A stretch of DNA of 64,000 nt, from assembly GCA_050299835.1 (NCBI GenBank), contig JBNKWP010000009.1, forward strand, positions 62,001 through 126,000, read 5' to 3'. Every line of letters begins with the position of its first letter. Position 1 is the stretch's first letter. This DNA comes from JAJDOD01 sp050299835. GTDB taxonomy: Bacteria; Pseudomonadota; Alphaproteobacteria; Rhodobacterales; Rhodobacteraceae. The notes under the pieces are model-generated. The model saw only the letters and a list, made by a program, of their open reading frames with translations, did not search any database and had not been told where the DNA came from. Positions 57,015 to 64,000 of this stretch are shown here, one piece after another. A program made the translations under genes and the position numbers.

Positions 57015-58427
57015 TCAGTCCCTCAGACTTTCTTCGCGGAGGCCGTCGGCGAGGAGGTTGAGGCCGAGGACGAGGCTCATCAGGCTGAGGGCGGGGACGA
57101 GGGCCGGGTGCGGGTAGATGGAGAGGAGTTTGCGGCCATCGTTGATGGTGGAGCCCCAGTCGGGGGATTCAGGGCTGAGGCCGAGGCCGAAGAAGCCGAG
57201 CGTGCCGAGGAGGATCGTGGTGTAGCCGATGCGCAGGCAGAAATCGACGATCAGCGGGCCGCGGGCGTTGGGCAGGATCTCCCAGAGCATGATGTACCAG
57301 GGGCCTTCGCCACGGGTCTGGCCAGCCGCCACGTAGTCGCGGGTCTTGATGTCGAGCGCGATGCCCCGGACGATGCGGAAGACCGTGGGGGAGTTGACGA
57401 AGACCACCGAGACGAAGACGACGAGGAGGTTGGGCGGGAACTCGATGATCCCGAGCGGGTCGGCGTTCCAGGCGATGCCGGCATAGAGCCAGAGGCCGAT
57501 CACCAGCGTGATGGCGAGGTAGATGTTGCGCTTGGTCGGCTGGACGTAGAAGCGCGAGTTGATGAGGATCACCAGGAAGATGATCGGGAAGATGAAGAGC
57601 ACGGCGGCCATGTAGACCGGGATGCCGGTGGCCACGATCTCGGGCGTGACCAGCAGGTAGAAGAGCAGGATTACCGGGAAGGCGAGGATCAGGTTCGCCA
57701 GGAAGGTGAGGAAGGTGTCGAGCTTGCCGCCGTAATAGGCAGCGGGCAGGCCCAGCGTGATGCCGACCATGAAGGCGAAAAGGGTGGCGAAGGGGGCGAT
57801 GCGGATGACCTCCCACGCGCCCTTGATCACGCGGCTGAAGACGTCGCGGGCGAGGTTGTCGCCGCCGAGGAGATAATAAGGGTAGAGGCCGTCGCCTTCG
57901 GGTGTGGGCGTTCCGGGAACCTTGTTCTTCATGCCCGAGACCTGGGCGAGCGGATCGTGGGTGACGATCAGGTCGAGTGCGCCGAAGATGGCGGTGAAGA
58001 CCCAGAACATGACGATGGCGAAGCCGATCATGCCTACGGTCGAGTCGAAGAGTTTCCCGTAAAGGCCGAGCTTTCGTTTGAAGGTGATCGACAGCGCGAA
58101 GGTGGCGGCCAGCGCGATCCAGACCGGCAGGAAGCGGGCGGCGATGGTGCCGATGATGCCCTTGTTTTCCAGTCCGGGGAGGACGATGCCGCCGATGATG
58201 TAGGCGAGCGTGACAAGGACGACGCCGAGGAAGCTCCACTTCACGGCCTGCCCTGCGAGCGCGTTCGGGGTCTTCTTCACCACGAGTTGGTCGCCGACCA
58301 CGTCAACTTCGGTGGCGAAGAAGCTGGTGACGATCTGGGCGAGGACGGCGACGGCGAGCAGCGCCCAGAGGCCGAGGAAGATCGGGTTGAGGAAGGAAAG
58401 GCTGCCGGTCCAAGTTAGCGGGTCCAT
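57015..58427 (-). CDS. Peptide-type ABC transporter permease, extended DppC-like
   Basis: 470 residues, clearly longer than the roughly 300 usual for DppC. About three membrane helices precede the normal core (about residues 15-37, 62-82, 95-115). A further membrane stretch (PVYMAAVLFIFPIIFLVILI and beyond) is inserted in the middle. The EAA loop that contacts the ATPase reads DYVAAGQTRGEGPWYIMLWE, and the C-terminus has LGTLGFFGLGLSPESPDWGS, typical of DppC/OppC. It starts at ATG 58427 with GAGGAGG upstream and overlaps the end of the 99-residue gene. Confidence 0.92.
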   Translation of the reverse strand: MDPLTWTGSLSFLNPIFLGLWALLAVAVLAQIVTSFFATEVDVVGDQLVVKKTPNALAGQAVKWSFLGVVLVTLAYIIGGIVLPGLENKGIIGTIAARFLPVWIALAATFALSITFKRKLGLYGKLFDSTVGMIGFAIVMFWVFTAIFGALDLIVTHDPLAQVSGMKNKVPGTPTPEGDGLYPYYLLGGDNLARDVFSRVIKGAWEVIRIAPFATLFAFMVGITLGLPAAYYGGKLDTFLTFLANLILAFPVILLFYLLVTPEIVATGIPVYMAAVLFIFPIIFLVILINSRFYVQPTKRNIYLAITLVIGLWLYAGIAWNADPLGIIEFPPNLLVVFVSVVFVNSPTVFRIVRGIALDIKTRDYVAAGQTRGEGPWYIMLWEILPNARGPLIVDFCLRIGYTTILLGTLGFFGLGLSPESPDWGSTINDGRKLLSIYPHPALVPALSLMSLVLGLNLLADGLREESLRD

Positions 58428-58714
58428 CTGAAGTCCTCCTCAAAATTTCGTGGCACCTGAGGTAGTGTCAGCCGCCCGGAATCGGTCTGCCTGTAGATCC
58501 AAGCCTGTCCTTCTGGCGTAAAGCCATCCCGACACGCGAATGCGCTACCGGGCACGCCATCGAAATCTGGGCCGAGACGGATGCACTCAACGTAGTCTAA
58601 TGGAACCGAAGTATGGTCGCTATGGTGGTGCTCGACGCGCTCCAATTTCCGGACGCTTCGATCATACCACCAGTACAAGGAGCCAAGGATAAGGAGGAAA
58701 ACCAACATCCGCAT
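58415..58714 (-). CDS. 99-residue membrane-anchored protein inside the transporter operon
   Basis: Starts at ATG 58714 with AGGGAGAAC directly upstream, seven bases after the upstream permease stop, and overlaps the next permease gene by 13 bases. One N-terminal helix (MRMLVFLLILGSLYWWYD) is followed by a basic/His region (VRKLERVEHHHSDH) and a probable periplasmic domain with two Cys (VECIRLG and FACRDGF). The base composition is less GC-rich than its neighbours. No family is recognised. The position between two permease genes is unusual for Dpp-type operons. Confidence 0.65.
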   Translation of the reverse strand: MRMLVFLLILGSLYWWYDRSVRKLERVEHHHSDHTSVPLDYVECIRLGPDFDGVPGSAFACRDGFTPEGQAWIYRQTDSGRLTLPQVPRNFEEDFRWTR

Positions 58715-58721
58715 GTTCTCC

Positions 58722-59768
58722 CTATGCGATCCGGATCCGGGGGTTCAGGAAGACATATCCGATGTCGGATATGAGCTGCGTCACCAGTACCACGAAGACG
58801 GCGGCAACCGAGCAGGCGAGCAGGAGCTCGATGTCGTTGTTGCCCGCCGCCTGCACCAGCGTCCAGCCGAAGCCTTTGTAGTTGAAGAGCGTCTCCACGA
58901 TGACCACGCCGTTCAGGAGCCAGGGGAACTGCAGCATGATGACGGTGAAGGGGGCGATGAGCGCGTTTCGGAGCGCGTGTTTGAGGACGATGTTGCGGAA
59001 GCTGACACCCTTGAGACGCGCGGTGCGGATGTATTGGGCGGTCATCACCTCGGTCATGCTCGCGCGGGTCATGCGGGCGATGTAGCCCATGCCGTAAAGC
59101 GCGATGGTGAGGACGGGGAGGAAGAAGTTTTCGAAATTGGCGTTGTCGGCGGCGCTGGTCGCGGTGCCCTTGAAGATTTTCCAGCCCGCCGAGGAGGCCA
59201 GCACGGTGATGAAGATGACGCCGGAGACATATTCGGGGGTCGCGGTCGAGGCGATGGAGAAGGTCGAGAGCGAGCGGTCGAGCTTGGAGCCTTCGCGCAT
59301 GCCCGCGAGCACGCCGATCAGAAGCGCGGAGGGGACCATCAGGACCATGACCCAGAACATGAGCTTGCCGGTCAGCGCCAGCCGCTTCTCGATGACGGTG
59401 CCCACTTCCTCCTTGAAGACGGTGGATTCGCCCCAGTCGCCTTGCAGGAGGCCGCAGAAACTGGGGGCCTCCTCGGCGGGTTGGCCGGGAGCGATGCAGC
59501 GGCCTGTCGTGTCGCCGGTTTCCGGGTCGGTATAGGTCCAGCCGGGGAGCACGCCGAGCCAGCGGCCGTATTTGACCGGCAGCGGGTCGAGATAGCCGCG
59601 CTTCGACAGCCAGCTTTCGACCTGCTCGTCCGACATCCGCATGTTGCCTTGCGTTTTCGCCAGCTTTTCGAGGTTGGGATAAAGGTTCGTCAGGAAGAAA
59701 ACGATGAAGGTCAGGCATATGGCGGTGAGGATCATCACGCCGAGGCGCCTGATAATAAAGAGACCCAT
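58722..59768 (-). CDS. Peptide-type ABC transporter permease (DppB-like)
   Basis: 348 residues starting MGLFIIRRLGVMILTAICLT. Typical DppB/OppB features are the first helix followed by a long periplasmic loop, and the EAA loop ending in SMTEVMTAQYIRTARLKGVS. The C-terminus has VQAAGNNDIELLLACSVAAV and ISDIGYVFLNPRIRI. With the DppC-like subunit it forms the translocation pore. It follows the binding-protein gene after a 94-base gap with a strong hairpin that could lower its expression relative to the binding protein. Confidence 0.94.
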   Translation of the reverse strand: MGLFIIRRLGVMILTAICLTFIVFFLTNLYPNLEKLAKTQGNMRMSDEQVESWLSKRGYLDPLPVKYGRWLGVLPGWTYTDPETGDTTGRCIAPGQPAEEAPSFCGLLQGDWGESTVFKEEVGTVIEKRLALTGKLMFWVMVLMVPSALLIGVLAGMREGSKLDRSLSTFSIASTATPEYVSGVIFITVLASSAGWKIFKGTATSAADNANFENFFLPVLTIALYGMGYIARMTRASMTEVMTAQYIRTARLKGVSFRNIVLKHALRNALIAPFTVIMLQFPWLLNGVVIVETLFNYKGFGWTLVQAAGNNDIELLLACSVAAVFVVLVTQLISDIGYVFLNPRIRIA

Positions 59769-59826
59769 GGTTTTCCCCTGTTATCGGAGGCTGGCGTGAT
59801 CGCTGGCCCCCTGCCCCATGGCGTAA

Positions 59827-59850
59827 GGGCCGCCCCATTCGGTGCGGCCC
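59827..59850 (-). terminator. Attenuating hairpin between binding-protein and permease genes
   Basis: GGGCCGC (59827-59833) pairs perfectly with GCGGCCC (59844-59850). It lies just after the binding-protein gene. It lacks a T-run, so it more likely stabilises the upstream mRNA 3' end and reduces read-through, as is common in ABC operons. Confidence 0.6.
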
Positions 59851-59862
59851 CTGCCGGTTTCG

Positions 59863-61530
59863 TTAAGCCGCGAAGCCGAACTTGTAGAGATGGAACTCGT
59901 GCGCCGGGTGCTTTTCGGCACCGACCACGGTGCCGTTGTGGTGGTTGTAGAGCGAACGCCAATAGGGCTGGATGATGACTCCATCGTCCCGCATGATCTG
60001 TTCGAGCTTGGCCATCACCGCGCTGCGTTCGGCGGCATCGGCGACAGAAAGCGCTTCGCCCATCAGCGCGTCGAACTCCGGGTTGGCATAGGCGGATTCG
60101 TTCCAGGCCTCGCCAGAGCGATAAGCCAGCGCCATCACCTGCACTTCCAGCGGTCGGTGATTCCAGGTCGTGGCGCTGAACGGGTATTTCGTCCAGTCGT
60201 TCCAGAAGGTCGCGCCCGGCAGCACCGTGCGCTTGACCGGGATGCCCGCATCACGAAGCTGGGCCGCAACCGCGTCGCCGGAGTTGCGTTCGAAATCGTC
60301 ATCGACAGTGATCAATTCATGCTCGAAATCGGCGAATTCGGTGCTGTCCATCAGTTCCTTCGCCGCCGCCGGATCGTAAGGCGCGGGGCCGATATCGGCA
60401 TAGGCGGGATGAATCGGGCAGACATGGTGGTTTTCGGCGACCGTGCCACGACCGGAGTAGCCGAGTTCAAGCACGATCGCGTTGTCGACCGCCAAGGCGA
60501 GCGCGCGCCGCACCTCCGGTGTTGCATAGGGCACGCGGCCATCGACTTCTGCCACCTGGTTCGGACGGAAGACCAGCGTGGCGGCTGTGACCGCTTCGGT
60601 CCGCGTCCAGCCGAGGCTGTCGAACACGTCGATAAATTCGCCCACGGTCTCGTAAAGCAGGTCGACCTCTTCGGCATCGGCTGCCGCCATCCAGGCCGCC
60701 GGGTCGTTGCCGTAGTCGATGAACTCGATCCGGTCGAGATAGGGGCCGCCCCAGCCTTCGGCCTCGGTGCCCCACCAGGTGTGATCGGTGTTGCGCTCGA
60801 TGACCGCCTTTACGCCGACCTCCAGAGAAACCGGACGGAACGGGCCGGTTCCGATGCCATGATCGTAAACGTCGCCGCCGTCATAGCTTGAATGCGTAAT
60901 CGCCGCCGGGTAATCGGACATGTTGGCAATGACCGAGATGTCAGGCGAAGAAAGGTTGAGGACGACGGTCAGATCGTCCACGATCTCGATCGCGCCGTCG
61001 CGCGCCTGGCCGGTTTCGCTGTCGATGAGACTGGTCATACGGCTGGCCATCGAGTTGTCTTCGATCGTGCTGTCGCACCAGCCGGTGATATTTCGGGCCA
61101 CGTCCTCCGCCGTGAAGGCGTCGCCGTTGTTCCATGTCACGCCGGGGCGAACGTTAAGCGTATACTGCGTGGCGTTGTCATTGACCGACCAGCCTTCAAG
61201 CAGCATCCCCCGAAACGTCCCGTCGGCATTGTACTCGACGAGATATTCCAGGAAACCACGCGACTGATTGCCGATCTCGGACCAGTCATAGGTCCGTGGC
61301 TCCTTCATCGCTTTGACCAGCATCTGAATACGAAGCGTGCCGCCCTCTTGCGCGTGGGCCGCGGCCTGCACGGGGGCCGTTGCCCCGATCAGTCCGTACG
61401 CCGTGGTGGACGCAACGCCGAGCGCGGTTGCCCGGGTGAGGAACTCGCGGCGGTCGATCTTGCCCTGGCGGAATTCGTCGGCGTGCATCCTGGCCGCCGG
61501 GTGAATCCGTGACGGATTGTTCTTGGTCAT
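59863..61530 (-). CDS. Peptide-type ABC transporter substrate-binding protein (Tat signal)
   Basis: 555 residues. The N-terminus contains the twin-arginine motif DRREFLTRATALG and a hydrophobic stretch, so export by Tat is likely; it is preceded by an unusually long basic region (MTKNNPSRIHPAARMHADEF). The SBP_bac_5 domain follows: LNVRPGVTWNNGDAFTAEDV, GTGPFRPVSLEVGVKAVIER and ALALAVDNAIVLELGYSGRG. It captures peptides or similar solutes in the periplasm. It is first in the operon, downstream of the AraC-type gene. Confidence 0.93.
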   Translation of the reverse strand: MTKNNPSRIHPAARMHADEFRQGKIDRREFLTRATALGVASTTAYGLIGATAPVQAAAHAQEGGTLRIQMLVKAMKEPRTYDWSEIGNQSRGFLEYLVEYNADGTFRGMLLEGWSVNDNATQYTLNVRPGVTWNNGDAFTAEDVARNITGWCDSTIEDNSMASRMTSLIDSETGQARDGAIEIVDDLTVVLNLSSPDISVIANMSDYPAAITHSSYDGGDVYDHGIGTGPFRPVSLEVGVKAVIERNTDHTWWGTEAEGWGGPYLDRIEFIDYGNDPAAWMAAADAEEVDLLYETVGEFIDVFDSLGWTRTEAVTAATLVFRPNQVAEVDGRVPYATPEVRRALALAVDNAIVLELGYSGRGTVAENHHVCPIHPAYADIGPAPYDPAAAKELMDSTEFADFEHELITVDDDFERNSGDAVAAQLRDAGIPVKRTVLPGATFWNDWTKYPFSATTWNHRPLEVQVMALAYRSGEAWNESAYANPEFDALMGEALSVADAAERSAVMAKLEQIMRDDGVIIQPYWRSLYNHHNGTVVGAEKHPAHEFHLYKFGFAA

Positions 61531-61707
61531 GTCTCAACTCCCTGTGAAACGTCTGTCTTTGGTGCTTGTTCTGGCTGTTCTTCCGACAGTGCACCTTGTC
61601 CCTGCCGCCATTTCTTCACGCCTATGGCGTTGCGTCAACGGCTGCTTCCGGCAAAAGGTGTAACAAAAACGACAGCCACCTAATCCGAAAACGACATCTG
61701 CGGTCAT

Positions 61708-62589
61708 TCAGGCGTCGTTGCGGAACTCCGACGGGCTTTGACCCGAACGCGAACGGAAAGCGCGGGTGAAGTAGGCGGCGGAGGCGAAACCGCATTTCCG
61801 GGCCACTTCCGCGATCTGGATATTGGTGTCGCGCAGGAGGCGGCGGGCTTCGAAATGCCGCCGGTCGGAAAGGATGTCGAGCGCGGCGCGGCCCGCCACC
61901 TTGCGGCAGACGCGGCTGAGATGGGTCGGTGTCACACCAAGGAGACCGGCATAGTGTTGGACCCCCGCAGGCTCGCGGAAATCGCGTTCCACCAGCGCCG
62001 TAAAGGCTTCCGCCAGACGGTGCGCGGCGGTGTCCAGGCGGGTAGCCGAGGACGGGTTGGAGATATGCGCATAAGCCTCGCCGATCCGGGACAGCCAGAT
62101 GGAGAGCAGGCCCGCATGGTAGGTCAGCGCGCGGTTGGTGAACTCGGCCTCGCCGGACAGCTCGCGCTGCATCGCTTCGATCATGCCGGTGAGTTCGCGC
62201 TGCTGCTGGGCTTCCTGGACGCGCAGGTGCATCGGCTCGACCGGCCAGTCGAGGGCGGGATCATCCGGCAGGAAGACGACGGAGCCAAGGACGGGGCCCA
62301 TGGTGGTGAAACCGTGCATGGTCTGTTTCGGCAGGAAGACAAGGTTGTGGGGCCCGTAGCCGCTGTTGCGCCCCGCCACGGTCAGCCGTCCCTGCCCCCG
62401 CGTGAACCAGATCAGGACCGGACGGTCATAGCTGCGCATCGCCTCCGTGCGCCAGCGCCCGCCCTGAACCATGCGTCCGACAGATGTGATTTCGACCGGC
62501 GCAACATCCGGTTCCGGCAATACGACAGGCTGTGCCAAAGGCTCTGCGCGCACAGGTTGCGGCAGCAGCGTTAAACGCGGCAATGACAT
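61708..62589 (-). CDS. AraC-family transcriptional regulator
   Basis: 293 residues. The N-terminal half has a cupin-like sensor (FTRGQGRLTVAGRNSGYGPH). The C-terminal half has two helix-turn-helix motifs of the AraC type (QHYAGLLGVTPTHLSRVCRK and IQIAEVARKCGFASAAYFTR, with AFRSRSGQSPSEFR closing the domain). It precedes the peptide transporter on the same strand by 177 bases, so it likely controls it. A direct repeat upstream (62618-62637) is a candidate site for its own regulation. Confidence 0.92.
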   Translation of the reverse strand: MSLPRLTLLPQPVRAEPLAQPVVLPEPDVAPVEITSVGRMVQGGRWRTEAMRSYDRPVLIWFTRGQGRLTVAGRNSGYGPHNLVFLPKQTMHGFTTMGPVLGSVVFLPDDPALDWPVEPMHLRVQEAQQQRELTGMIEAMQRELSGEAEFTNRALTYHAGLLSIWLSRIGEAYAHISNPSSATRLDTAAHRLAEAFTALVERDFREPAGVQHYAGLLGVTPTHLSRVCRKVAGRAALDILSDRRHFEARRLLRDTNIQIAEVARKCGFASAAYFTRAFRSRSGQSPSEFRNDA

Positions 62590-62934
62590 ACTGGTACCCT
62601 ACCCCCCAGGCGGTTTATGGCAAAATTGTGGCAAAATCGCTTGGCCGGAGTCAATCTCGCTACAACTTGCGAGGGATGGTCTGGCCCGATCGGGTGACCT
62701 TTCGGTGACTCCGGACAGGACCCTCCACTTCAAGATGATGTGGTTTTCCGACGATTCTCCGGTATCGGCGGCAAGATGTTGGCTGACACGGGAACCTCAA
62801 CTTGCAGGAGACTTGCAGGACGGGTGCCCGACGGGACGCGCGTGCGCGCCCGGCAACCGTCAATAATCGCGGCCCGAGTGCCTTTTTGTTCGTTCATCTT
62901 CGGTATTCGGCGAATCGGAGTTTGGCCGGAACGG
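62590..62934. promoter_or_regulatory. Upstream region of the araC-type gene
   Basis: 345 bases without a convincing gene. TGGCAAAAT occurs twice, at 62618-62626 and 62629-62637, 11 bases apart, beginning 29 bases before the AraC start; such in-phase direct repeats suit an AraC-type dimer. ACTTGCAGGA also occurs twice at 62800-62809 and 62811-62820, again with an 11-base period. Nothing else was recognised. Confidence 0.5.
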
Positions 62935-63489
62935 TCAGGCCGCCTTCCACTTGATCGAACATCCCATGGACGGGATCTGATCCTGCGGGCCCTTCGCCGT
63001 CTCTGCCACCTGCTTCATCGCGTCGTAGAGATCGCGCGGCAGGTCTTCCTCGACCGGTTTGGCACGGGAGGCGTCGAGGCGGCCCCGGTATTGCAGGCCC
63101 TTGCCGGCGTTGAAGCCGAAGAAATCGGGCGTGCAGACCGCGTCATAGGCGCGGGCGACGGATTGGTCTTCGTCGTGAAGATAGGGGAAGGGGAAGCTGC
63201 GCTCCTGAGCCATCTTTTTCATGTTTTCGAAACTGTCGGCGGGATGCGTGGTGGCGTCATTGGAGCAGATCGCGGCCACGCCGATGCCGAGGTCTTTGAG
63301 GTCACGGGCATCGCGGATGATCTTGTCGAGGACCGCGAGGACGTAGGGACAATGGTTGCAGATGAACATGACGAGCGTCCCGTTCGGTCCGGCGATGTCA
63401 TCGTAGCTGTAGGTCTTGCCGTCGGTGGCGGGGAGGGTGAAGGCCGGGGCGGGCCAGTCGAAGTCGCAGATGGGGGGTGTGGCGGCCAT
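62935..63489 (-). CDS. Thioredoxin-fold AhpC/TSA-like protein
   Basis: 184 residues. The fold opens with DFDWPAPAFTLPATDGKTYS and VMFICNHCPYVLAVLDKIIR, where CNHCPYV holds the redox Cys pair in the thioredoxin position. AAICSNDATTHPADSFENMK follows. The family is often annotated as thioredoxin family or peroxiredoxin-like (AhpC/TSA) and is cytoplasmic. A reductase partner is not adjacent. The following gene upstream is unrelated. Confidence 0.88.
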   Translation of the reverse strand: MAATPPICDFDWPAPAFTLPATDGKTYSYDDIAGPNGTLVMFICNHCPYVLAVLDKIIRDARDLKDLGIGVAAICSNDATTHPADSFENMKKMAQERSFPFPYLHDEDQSVARAYDAVCTPDFFGFNAGKGLQYRGRLDASRAKPVEEDLPRDLYDAMKQVAETAKGPQDQIPSMGCSIKWKAA

Positions 63490-63605
63490 GGTCTCTTCTC
63501 CTTACCAGAATTTCGACCACGATTTGCTGCGTGGCTTTCCGGCCTAGCTTAGGTTGGTCTGAGGCAAGTCTCGTGCAATGCAAATCATCCCAAAATCCTT
63601 AAAGT

Positions 63606-63854
63606 CTAAGTTTGGTCCTTCATACAGTACGAGCAGCGGCCAACGTCTTTGTATCGTTCTCCGAGCGAGTCCATAAACTCCTGAGCTTGTCGGACCGATG
63701 GAAGACCGGGATCAGGATAGGCTGGATGCCAGTATGTCGGACCTGTGCCCATGTCCTGATTTTCCATGCCTTGACCAAAGCGGCAGAACTTGCATTCTCC
63801 GAAATGAATTCGCGCCCTTCCATGAGGTGGGATCACTTTGACAAAATAGCTCAT
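63606..63854 (-). CDS. Small protein with two CxxC motifs, unknown function
   Basis: 82 residues from ATG 63854 with GGAG seven bases upstream; an in-frame ATG lies at 63875. Two CxxC pairs, GECKFCRFG at about residue 20 and GRCSYCMKD near the end, could bind one zinc ion. The middle is rich in Pro, Gly and Tyr (GPTYWHPAYPDPGLP). Base composition is lower in GC than the surroundings. No family is recognised. It lies between pepF and the peroxiredoxin-like gene. Confidence 0.6.
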   Translation of the reverse strand: MSYFVKVIPPHGRARIHFGECKFCRFGQGMENQDMGTGPTYWHPAYPDPGLPSVRQAQEFMDSLGERYKDVGRCSYCMKDQT

Positions 63855-63890
63855 GCGTTCTCCAATAGGGTTCAAGGTGAGATCGATACC

Positions 63891-64000
63891 CTACCCCTCC
63901 ATCGCCTCCAGTTCGTCAATGAAGCCCGAGATCATGCTCAGGCCCTTGTCCCAGAACGCCGGGTCGCTCGCATCCAGCCCGAAGGGGGCCAGCAACTCCT
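63891..64000 (-). CDS. pepF: Oligoendopeptidase F (C-terminal end only)
   Basis: Only the last 36 codons are present; the gene continues beyond base 64000. The readable end, ELLAPFGLDASDPAFWDKGL followed by SMISGFIDELEAME, matches the C-terminus of M3-family oligoendopeptidases of the PepF type. The zinc motif is outside the window. It ends with TAG at 63893-63891. The identification rests on a short stretch but that stretch is distinctive. Confidence 0.75.
   Translation of the reverse strand, partial: ELLAPFGLDASDPAFWDKGLSMISGFIDELEAMEG

Noticed and set aside
55619..59975. Long plus-strand frames (about 460, 500 and 420 codons) opposite the peptide transporter operon
   Set aside because: Products are Glu/Asp/Gly/His repeats typical of reading membrane and ATPase genes backwards; the minus-strand genes are complete.
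1..64000. tRNA, rRNA, insertion sequences, prophage or a defence system
   Set aside because: No cloverleaf, rRNA segment, transposase, integrase or known defence-gene motif was seen; searches with covariance models and defence-gene profiles were not possible here.

Overview
The window is a GC-rich chromosome segment from an alphaproteobacterium of the order Rhodobacterales (Roseobacter/Paracoccaceae group). The evidence is lineage-typical genes and neighbourhoods: a 318-residue Mcl1-type malyl-CoA lyase, lysA beside a TIGR02302-type membrane protein, a SUV3-like helicase followed by an S4 protein, fdxA and carD, lspA with a DUF3035 lipoprotein and an M16 protease pair, and purH-heparinase-rsmB. 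No rRNA, tRNA, CRISPR array, transposase or phage gene was seen. Most of the segment is core genome; the accessory flavour is at about 7.4-19.5 kb and 54.8-64 kb.

Layout. 0-3 kb (minus): a cut SGNH lipoprotein gene, rplT-rpmI, a small membrane protein and pyk. 3-5.2 kb (plus): N-formylglutamate amidohydrolase, a DUF1244 protein and a zinc alcohol dehydrogenase. 5.2-10.4 kb (minus): a PAS-GGDEF-EAL protein whose EAL domain has lost one signature glutamate, then a three-gene cassette dgcN-dgcA-dat for D-glutamate/D-amino-acid breakdown. 10.7 kb: mcl1. 11.9-16.6 kb (minus): a form-II CoxL-like molybdenum hydroxylase operon (G-S-L-M) whose upstream regulator gene is a decayed remnant. 16.7-19.9 kb: a KefB-type antiporter, a QorB-like reductase and a divergent HxlR regulator separated by a perfect 13-13-13 operator-like palindrome. 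19.9-24.7 kb (minus): accA, a methyltransferase, a PNPOx-like protein, and the overlapping ftsE-ftsX-plsC unit.

24.8-32.3 kb: an acidic zinc-ribbon membrane protein (plus), then on minus TIGR02302-type protein, lysA, and a tightly overlapped argH-lipoprotein-lipoprotein-DUF2834 operon whose two lipoprotein genes are only 50 and 43 codons. 32.3-44.9 kb: TlpA-like thioredoxin, Tpa-like aminotransferase, a lytic transglycosylase, a receiver-like protein without the usual acidic pocket, a long acidic protein of unknown role, thiN, an EamA transporter, the SUV3-like helicase, S4 protein, fdxA, carD and a secreted TPR-like protein. 45-54.6 kb (mostly minus): an SDR epimerase, an M16 pair, DUF3035, lspA, purH, heparinase-like protein, rsmB, and a divergent SDHAF4-like gene.

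54.8-62.6 kb (minus): a Dpp/Opp-type peptide ABC transporter (Tat-exported binding protein, two permeases, fused double ATPase) with an AraC regulator upstream and an unusual 99-residue membrane-anchored protein between the permease genes. The right end has a peroxiredoxin-like protein, a small CxxC...CxxC protein and the 3' end of pepF. The most striking non-coding structure is a family of intergenic palindromes: two tandem pairs of long perfect palindromes, and at least four copies of a hairpin-plus-core repeat at gene ends.
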